Below are positions 1-7,114 of a stretch of 8,596 nucleotides of DNA, one piece after another. The notes under the pieces are model-generated. The model was not told where the DNA came from, ran no database searches, and saw only the letters and a list, made by a program, of their open reading frames with translations. Positions within the stretch are counted from its first letter, which is position 1, and every line of letters starts with the position of its first letter. A program made the translations under genes and the position numbers. The stretch is from JBGPHT01 sp041484525 (lineage in GTDB: Bacteria > Acidobacteriota > Terriglobia > Bryobacterales > Bryobacteraceae): the NCBI GenBank assembly GCA_041484525.1, contig JBGPHT010000235.1, forward strand, positions 1-8,596, read 5' to 3'.

Positions 1-175
1 AAGTCCGGCTGGGTGGGCATGCCGAATTATAAATGCCTTCTTTCCCATAATCAAACAAAATCGTCTATTTATGTCTTTGGTCGGAAGAGACCGCTGTTTC
101 GACGGGCCTGTGTCTACGAAAATAAGGGACAAGCTCTAAGTTATGGCGACCACGCCCTGGAGGAGGGGTAAGTGC
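1..175. other. Lower-GC left edge with a weak partial open frame
   Basis: This stretch lies downstream of the oligopeptidase gene, which ends at 176 on the minus strand. The first 120 bases are about 47% GC by hand count, well below the rest of the window, as expected for non-coding DNA or a gene of different origin. Plus-strand frame 1 is open from base 1 to a TAA at 169-171 (56 codons, with an internal ATG at 19). The translation resembles no family I know and its third codon positions are not GC-rich, so a chance open frame is quite possible at this composition. If real, it is the 3' end of a gene converging on the oligopeptidase with 4 bp between the stop codons. I see no convincing terminator hairpin with a T-run on either strand. 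Confidence 0.3.
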
Positions 176-2221
<2,046 letters not shown>

Positions 2222-2261
2222 TCTCTTCCAGCGTATCAGGCCGGGATCAGGGGTGTTCCTG

Positions 2262-2290
2262 GTTATAGGACCCGTCCCCGTGCAAATCAC
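2262..2290 (-). promoter_or_regulatory. Candidate sigma70-type promoter for the oligopeptidase gene
   Basis: Read on the minus strand, GTGATT (2290-2285) and TATAAC (2267-2262) are separated by exactly 17 bases. The -10 matches the consensus at 5 of 6 positions; the -35 matches at only 3, but these include the TGA core. A start site near 2255 would leave a leader of about 34 nt before the ATG at 2221. The surrounding 94-bp spacer is the only divergent intergenic region in the window and becomes AT-rich toward 2284-2310. For the opposite gene the best I find is a weak GTGCAA/TAACAT pair (2280-2285 and 2302-2307), which would put the transcript start almost on its ATG. Both calls come from eye matching only. 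Confidence 0.35.
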
Positions 2291-2315
2291 TACAAAACAG
2301 TTAACATAGAGGGGC

Positions 2316-2903
2316 ATGGGTTGTGATTCGAACGGGGTAGGTGCTCGTATCCCACCGGAGGATCGGCTCAACGTTTTCGCGCTGGTCGTCTATATTCCCG
2401 ATCCGCTGGGAGCGTTTCTGGACGATCTTCGCCGGGAACTGGTGCCTCACTACAATCCACACGCCCACGTGAGCCTGCTGCCGCCGCGGCCGATTTCCGG
2501 CGATTGGCAGGAGGCTTCCCGGCAGGCGCGCACCCTGACGGAAAGCTGGGAGCCGTTCGAAGTGGAGCTGACGGCCATCGGTATTTTCCCCGTCACGGAA
2601 GTGATTTATATAGAGGTAGGCAGGGGGGCGCCTGAACTGCGGCAGATGCACGCCGCGATGAATCGCGACGCGCTGGTCTTCGACGAGCCTTATCCGTACC
2701 ATCCGCACATCACGCTGGCGCAGGAGTTGCCGCACGAGGCCGTGCCCGAGTTGTTCGACCTGGCCAAGCGGCGCTGGCGCGAGTTTTCCGCGTCGCGCAC
2801 CTTCCGCGTGGAGCGTGCGGCTTTTGTGCAAAATACACTGCCCGGTTGTTGGATCGACCTGGCCGAGTATTCGCTCGGCGCCGTAGCACGCGTGCGCCGG
2901 TAG
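2316..2903 (+). CDS. 2'-5' RNA ligase / LigT-like 2H phosphoesterase family protein
   Basis: This 195-residue protein has the two HxS/TxL signatures of the 2H phosphoesterase superfamily: H51-V-S-L and H131-I-T-L, 80 residues apart, each preceded by another His-rich turn (NPHAH, YPYHPH). In this superfamily the two His/Thr pairs face each other in a bilobal fold and act on 2',3'-cyclic phosphates or 2'-5' linkages in RNA or nucleotides. The real substrate of this copy cannot be told from sequence, and neighbouring genes give no hint. The length is typical. Homology seems to begin near residue 18 (LNVFALVVYIP), so the first 17 residues may be a non-conserved extension. The ATG at 2316 is the only ATG upstream of the core, but its ribosome site is poor: AGAGGGG ends one base before it. 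A good GGAGGA at 2357-2362 is not followed by any in-frame start codon. The gene is probably cytoplasmic, with no signal peptide. The call is firm at family level only. Confidence 0.88.
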   Translation: MGCDSNGVGARIPPEDRLNVFALVVYIPDPLGAFLDDLRRELVPHYNPHAHVSLLPPRPISGDWQEASRQARTLTESWEPFEVELTAIGIFPVTEVIYIEVGRGAPELRQMHAAMNRDALVFDEPYPYHPHITLAQELPHEAVPELFDLAKRRWREFSASRTFRVERAAFVQNTLPGCWIDLAEYSLGAVARVRR

Positions 2904-2915
2904 GGGTTAACCCCT
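2902..2915. promoter_or_regulatory. Perfect 14-bp palindrome on the phosphoesterase stop codon
   Basis: AGGGGTTAACCCCT is a perfect inverted repeat whose first two bases are the last two of the TAG stop (2901-2903). As RNA it would form a 5-bp stem with a UUAA loop, but no T-run follows (the next bases are C/T mixed, then GAAAAA), so a classical intrinsic terminator is unlikely. It sits 77 bp upstream of the response-regulator start, a suitable place for a dimeric repressor or activator. The function is inferred; only the symmetry is seen. Confidence 0.35.
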
Positions 2916-2992
2916 CCCCTCTCCGAAAAATCTGAGACATTTCGATCTCTCCGCGGACTAATCTATGGACGGCATTCAGTCGATAGACACAC

Positions 2993-3625
2993 GTGGATAC
3001 GCTTGCAATTTGTGATACCGAACCGGTTGCTATCGAGGGCATTCGCAGCCTTCTGGAATCGGCCGAGGGCGTGCGCGTCGTCGCGACCGAGACCTCGCTG
3101 CTCGAAGGCATCGAGGCCGTCCGTGCGCTCGATCCCTCCATCCTGCTGGTAGATAAGGCGTTCGGCATTCATGCCGTGATGGACTGGCTGCGGACGCTGC
3201 ATCAGGCTACCACCAAGACGGCGGTGGTGATTTGGGGAAACTCGATCTCCGAGCCGGAGGCGCTGCGGTTCCTCCAGACCGGCGCTGCCGGAGTGCTGCG
3301 GAAGACAGCCACGCTCGATGTGGTGCTGCGGTGCCTCCGAACCGTTGCCACCGGCGGAAACTGGATGGAACACGACCTGCTGCCGGAAGGCGACCGGCCG
3401 GTTCGTGGCGGCCGTTCCCCATTGACCGCGCGTGAGCTGCAGGTGATGGAACAGGTGGAGCGGGGTTTGAAAAACAAGGATATTGGCGTGGCCCTGGGCA
3501 TCCGGACGGGCACCGTCAAGATCCACTTGAAACACATTTTCGAGAAGACGGGAATCCGGGGGAGATACGGGCTCGCCATCTCGGGCCTGAAGGAGAAGGG
3601 CCTGCTCACGGTTACCGAACCCTAG
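2993..3625 (+). CDS. NarL/FixJ-type response regulator with incomplete receiver site
   Basis: This 210-residue two-domain transcription regulator has an N-terminal receiver-like domain (about 3-120) and a C-terminal LuxR-type helix-turn-helix (about 144-198, starting LTARELQVMEQ and including the recognition region TGTVKIHLKHIF). In the receiver, D54 is in the phospho-acceptor position (ILLVD) and K104 matches the conserved lysine (VLRKTA). The usual paired acidic residues are D8-T9 rather than D-D, and the conserved Thr/Ser about 28 residues after D54 is G82 (VVIWGN). Phosphorylation may therefore be weak, altered or absent. No histidine kinase is adjacent, so it is an orphan here. The GTG at 2993 is the first possible start after an in-frame TAG at 2984. 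No clear Shine-Dalgarno precedes it. An ATG at 2965 is out of frame. Its targets are unknown; the operon beginning 43 bp downstream is an obvious candidate, but this is inference. Confidence 0.88.
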   Translation: MDTLAICDTEPVAIEGIRSLLESAEGVRVVATETSLLEGIEAVRALDPSILLVDKAFGIHAVMDWLRTLHQATTKTAVVIWGNSISEPEALRFLQTGAAGVLRKTATLDVVLRCLRTVATGGNWMEHDLLPEGDRPVRGGRSPLTARELQVMEQVERGLKNKDIGVALGIRTGTVKIHLKHIFEKTGIRGRYGLAISGLKEKGLLTVTEP

Positions 3626-3630
3626 TACAG

Positions 3631-3650
3631 CAGCCGTGATCCAGCGGCTG
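3631..3650 (+). terminator. Hairpin between the response regulator and tldD (terminator-like, no T-run)
   Basis: CAGCCG (3631-3636) and CGGCTG (3645-3650) form a perfect 6-bp stem around an 8-base loop, starting five bases after the regulator stop codon (3623-3625). An alternative pairing, TACAGC (3626-3631) with GCTGTA (3647-3652), overlaps it. The following bases (TAATGATATCC) contain no T-run, so it may be a weak or factor-assisted terminator, an mRNA 3'-end stabiliser, or an element acting on the tldD ribosome site at 3663-3666. Confidence 0.35.
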
Positions 3651-3668
3651 TAATGATATCCTGGAGAC

Positions 3669-5372
3669 TTGATCCCCCTAGTATCTTCTCGCGCGGCGCT
3701 GCTGTTTTTCGCGGCGTCCGCGGTTGCCTCCGCCCAGTCCTCCGTCCTGCTCGACGCCATGTCGCAGGAGCTCAACCGTAACTTCACTGTCCTCAAAGAG
3801 AAGACCGATCCGCCGCCTTACTTCCTGAGCTACGAGGTCACCGAACAGGAGTACCGGACCATTTCGGGCACTCTGGGAACGGTGGACGGCGTTACCCAGG
3901 GTAAGAGCCGCGCGCTCGACGTATCGGTCCGGGTGGGGTCGAACAAACTGGACAACTATCACCGGGTGCGCACCGGCGGGCAGTCGGGGTCGGGTCAGTT
4001 CACGTCGGGTGCGCTGCTCACGTTTGAAGACGCCGTCAACTCGATCAAGCGGCGGCTGTGGATCGACACCGACCGGGCGTATCGCGCGGCGGCGGAGCGG
4101 CTCATCCGCATCAAGACCAACACCCAGGTCAAGGTAGCGGAAGAGGACAACTCCGACGACTTTTCGGTGGAGCCGCCAGCCACGTTTCAGCAGGCGCCGC
4201 CCAAACTGAAATTCGACGAAAGCGAGTGGCGTGGGCGCATCCGGAAAATCTCGGCGCGGTTTCAGAGCTACCCGAGCGTGCTGACGTCGCATGTGTCGGT
4301 GATGTCGCAGACGGACACGCGCTACTTCGTGAATACGGAAGGCTCGCGCATCCAGCATGGGCGCGGGTTCGCGCGCGTCGTGCTGACGGCCTCCGCCAAG
4401 GCGGCGGACGGCACCGACCTGGGCATGTTCGAGGCTTTCGAGGCCGTGGACGCGGGCGGGCTGCCGGACGACAAGACGATTCTGGCGGCGGTGGATCGCG
4501 TGGCCAACGAGGTTTCGAATCTTCTGAAAGCCAAGGAGGCCGAGCCGTTCGTGGGACCCGCGATCTTCTCCGGGCGCGCGGCCGGCGTCTTCTTCCACGA
4601 GATTTTCGGACATCGCGTGGAGGGCCATCGGCAGAAGGACGAGAGCGAAGGCCAGACGTTCACCAAGAGCGTCGGCACCAAGGTGCTGCCGGAATTCCTC
4701 TCGGTAAAATTCGATCCCACGGTTCACAAAGCCGGCAATCTCGATCTCAACGGCTGGTACGCGTACGACGATGAGGGCATCAAGGCGCAGCCCGTGCTGG
4801 CCGTGGACAAGGGCATCTTGAAAACGTTCCTGATGTCGCGCTCGCCGATTCGCGGGTTCGACCATTCGAACGGACATGGCCGTCGGCAGCCGGGATTGGA
4901 GGTGGTGTCGCGACAATCGAACCTGATTGTGGAATCGGCGAATGCGGTGCCGGAGGCAAAACTGCGGCAGATGTTGCTCGACGAAGTGAAGCGGCAGAAC
5001 AAGCCTTACGGACTGTATTTCGAGGACATCACCGGCGGATTCACGACTACGGGACGCGCCGGTCTGCAGGCGTTCAAGGTGATTCCGGTGCTGGTGTATC
5101 GCGTGTATGCGGACGGCCGGCCGGATGAGTTGGTGCGCGGCACCGACATTGTAGGAACGCCGCTCGCGAGCTTCTCGAAGATTCTGGCCACCAGCGACAA
5201 GCCCGAAGTGTTCAATGGCTATTGCGGGGCGGAGTCGGGGAGCGTGCCGGTGTCGGCGGTGTCGCCGTCGATTCTGGTTTCCGAAATCGAGATCGAGAAA
5301 AAGGCGAAGTCGAATGACCGTCCGCCGCTGTTGCCGGAGCCTACCGGGATGGAGAAGGGCGGTGCCCAGTGA
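3669..5372 (+). CDS. tldD: Secreted TldD-family zinc metallopeptidase (catalytic subunit)
   Basis: This 567-residue TldD/PmbA-family peptidase has its metal site intact. HEIFGH at 310-315 is the family HExxxH motif (H310 and H315 as ligands, E311 catalytic), and C519, 14 residues before the P in the PSIL block, matches the family's conserved Cys ligand. In E. coli, TldD pairs with TldE to cleave unfolded or linear peptides, for example in microcin B17 maturation and CcdA decay, in the cytoplasm. This copy instead begins with a typical signal peptide (R8, hydrophobic core to about residue 19, ASA-Q cleavage near 22/23), so it should work in the periplasm. It is longer than the ~480-residue cytoplasmic form, mostly through the signal and N-terminal region. 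The start is the TTG at 3669: a TGA lies in frame at 3654, and the next ATG (residue 31) would remove the signal peptide. GGAG at 3663-3666 is rather close. It overlaps the next gene by 4 bp (GTGA), indicating translational coupling. Confidence 0.92.
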   Translation: MIPLVSSRAALLFFAASAVASAQSSVLLDAMSQELNRNFTVLKEKTDPPPYFLSYEVTEQEYRTISGTLGTVDGVTQGKSRALDVSVRVGSNKLDNYHRVRTGGQSGSGQFTSGALLTFEDAVNSIKRRLWIDTDRAYRAAAERLIRIKTNTQVKVAEEDNSDDFSVEPPATFQQAPPKLKFDESEWRGRIRKISARFQSYPSVLTSHVSVMSQTDTRYFVNTEGSRIQHGRGFARVVLTASAKAADGTDLGMFEAFEAVDAGGLPDDKTILAAVDRVANEVSNLLKAKEAEPFVGPAIFSGRAAGVFFHEIFGHRVEGHRQKDESEGQTFTKSVGTKVLPEFLSVKFDPTVHKAGNLDLNGWYAYDDEGIKAQPVLAVDKGILKTFLMSRSPIRGFDHSNGHGRRQPGLEVVSRQSNLIVESANAVPEAKLRQMLLDEVKRQNKPYGLYFEDITGGFTTTGRAGLQAFKVIPVLVYRVYADGRPDELVRGTDIVGTPLASFSKILATSDKPEVFNGYCGAESGSVPVSAVSPSILVSEIEIEKKAKSNDRPPLLPEPTGMEKGGAQ

Positions 5373-7108
5373 AGCGCTACGCTGCGCTGGCGTTTTTGAT
5401 TGGCGCGGGTTTGGTGCTGCGCGCGCAGGCGCCGGCACCCGATCCCGTGCTGCTGGCGATGCACGATGAACTCGAGCGGTCGCGCAAGCTGACGGTGTCG
5501 AGTCTCGAAGCTCCGTACTTCATCGAGTATGTGCTCGATCAGGCGGAGAATTTCAGCGTGTCGGCGAGTCTCGGGGGACTGCTGTCCCGTCGCCACGATC
5601 AGTTTCGCGCGCCCTCGGTGCATGTCCGCGTCGGCGATTACAAATTCGACAACACCAACTTCGCGGGCGGTTTCGGCTTCGGGTCGCGCTACGATCTGGA
5701 ACGGTTTCCGCTGGAGAATTCGTATCCGGTGCTGCGCCGCTACCTGTGGCTGCTGACGGATTCCGCCTACAAGTCGTCGGTGGAGGCGATCTCACGCAAG
5801 CGGGCGGCGCTGCGCAACCTGACGCAAAGCGAGCAGATCAACGATTTTGCGCACGCCGAGCCGGTCCGTCTGGCGCGCGACTTGCGGCGCCTCACGATCG
5901 ACGAAGACGCGTGGACGAACCGTGTGCGTGCGCTCTCGACGGTGTTCGCGCAGCATCCGGAAGTGAAGAATTCGAGCATCGAGCTGGAGTCGAGCGAGGG
6001 CGGCTATTACGTCGTCAACACCGAAGGCACCGAGGTGAAGGCGCCGGAGAGCGTGACCTACCTGCGCGTGCGGGCCATCGCGCAGGCGGCCGACGGCATG
6101 ACGATGCGGGACGCCATCACGTACCATTCGCTCGATGCGGCGCGCATGCCGGGCGACGCGGAAATGAGCCGTGGCGTGGCGGCGCTGGCGCAAAACGTGG
6201 TGGCGCTGTCGCACGCGCCCAAGGGCGAAGACTACAGCGGGCCGGTGTTGTTCGAAGGCCAGGCGGGGCCGCAGATTCTTGCCGAGGTGCTGGGGAAGAA
6301 TCTGGCGCTGGCGCGGCGGCCGGTGGGGGACGGTGGCCGCGGCGGATTCTCGGGAAGTGAACTGGAAGGCCGCTTGGGCGCGCGCGTGCTGCCCGAAACC
6401 TTCGACGTGGTGGACGATCCGACACAGCGGGAATGGCACGGCCGGCCGCTTTTCGGCTTCTATGAAGTGGACCGCGAGGGCGTGGTGGCGAAGCCGCTGC
6501 GGCTGGTGGAGAAGGGCGTCCTGAAGAACTACCTGCTGACGCGGCTGCCGGTGCGCGGGTTCGAAGGCTCGAACGGACGGGCGCGCACACCGGGCTCTTT
6601 CGGCGCCTCCGCGGCGGGCATCAGCAATCTGTTCATCAGCTCGTCGGAAACCATGTCGGTGGGCGAGCTGAAGAAGAAGCTGATCGAGCTGATCCAGACG
6701 CGCGGCAAACCGTACGGCATCATCGTGCGCCGCATGGACTTTCCGTCGTCAGCCTCGCTCGACGAGGCGCGCCGGCTGCTCTCGGGCAGCCAGGGCGGGC
6801 GCGCCGTGAGCCTGCCGCTGATGGTGTACAAGCTCTATCCGGACGGGCGCGAGGAACTGGTGCGCGCGCTCCGCTTCCGCGGATTCAGTGCGCGCTCGCT
6901 GAAGGACATTCTGGCGGCTGGCGACGATATGCAGGCCTTCGAGTACATGGATAGTCCGGCGCCGTTCGCACTCATCGGCGGGTCGGGGTTCACTTCGGAA
7001 GCGTGCGTGGTGGCGCCCTCGATCCTGATCGACGACCTGGAGCTGCATCCGCTCGAAGAAGAGCTGCCGAAGCTGCCCGTGGTGCCGGCTCCGGAAATCT
7101 CGAAGTAG
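5369..7108 (+). CDS. tldE: Secreted TldE/PmbA-like TldD paralogue lacking all zinc ligands
   Basis: This 579-residue protein is a tandem paralogue of the preceding gene. Shared landmarks in the same order include VVNTEG (215-220), AADG (240-243), ARVLPE (338-343), VRGFEGSNG (395-403), KPYG (447-450), a VYK..PDGREELVR segment (486-499) and APSIL (549-553). The metal site is gone: aligned without gaps, the HEIFGH of TldD reads A305-E-V-L-G-K310, and the Cys ligand position is I536. This agrees with TldE, the metal-free partner in the known TldD/TldE heterodimer, so a substrate-binding or structural role is likely. A signal peptide (K2, R3, hydrophobic 5-17, cleavage near LRAQA) predicts export with TldD. 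The start is the GTG at 5369 overlapping the TldD stop as GTGA; GGAGAAGG at 5351-5358 could serve as its ribosome site. A start further inside would lose the signal peptide. The reading frame is long and undamaged, so this is not a decaying pseudogene. Confidence 0.9.
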   Translation: MKRYAALAFLIGAGLVLRAQAPAPDPVLLAMHDELERSRKLTVSSLEAPYFIEYVLDQAENFSVSASLGGLLSRRHDQFRAPSVHVRVGDYKFDNTNFAGGFGFGSRYDLERFPLENSYPVLRRYLWLLTDSAYKSSVEAISRKRAALRNLTQSEQINDFAHAEPVRLARDLRRLTIDEDAWTNRVRALSTVFAQHPEVKNSSIELESSEGGYYVVNTEGTEVKAPESVTYLRVRAIAQAADGMTMRDAITYHSLDAARMPGDAEMSRGVAALAQNVVALSHAPKGEDYSGPVLFEGQAGPQILAEVLGKNLALARRPVGDGGRGGFSGSELEGRLGARVLPETFDVVDDPTQREWHGRPLFGFYEVDREGVVAKPLRLVEKGVLKNYLLTRLPVRGFEGSNGRARTPGSFGASAAGISNLFISSSETMSVGELKKKLIELIQTRGKPYGIIVRRMDFPSSASLDEARRLLSGSQGGRAVSLPLMVYKLYPDGREELVRALRFRGFSARSLKDILAAGDDMQAFEYMDSPAPFALIGGSGFTSEACVVAPSILIDDLELHPLEEELPKLPVVPAPEISK

Positions 7109-7114
7109 CCCACC

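Noticed and set aside
79..93. Small inverted repeat GGTC/GACC as a terminator for the oligopeptidase gene
   Set aside because: The stem is only 4 bp with a 6-base loop and no immediate T-run on the minus strand; not distinguishable from chance.
2357..2362. Strong GGAGGA Shine-Dalgarno-like sequence inside the phosphoesterase gene
   Set aside because: No ATG, GTG or TTG lies in frame within usable distance downstream, so it cannot define an alternative start.
2301..2831. 176-codon minus-strand frame opposite the phosphoesterase
   Set aside because: The plus strand carries both HxS/T motifs at correct spacing; the minus frame shows nothing recognisable and would intrude on the divergent promoter region.
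2886..2895. 10-bp palindrome GCACGCGTGC at the end of the phosphoesterase gene
   Set aside because: It lies within coding sequence and is of a size expected often in GC-rich DNA.
3678..5438. 586-codon antisense open frame covering nearly all of tldD
   Set aside because: It mirrors a well-supported gene with conserved catalytic motifs. Its translation is Arg/His-rich without domains, as expected for the opposite strand of GC-rich coding DNA.
5369..7108. Loss of the HExxxH motif as evidence of a pseudogene
   Set aside because: The frame is full length with a signal peptide and conserved blocks, and TldE-type partners are normally metal-free, so a functional non-catalytic subunit is the better explanation.
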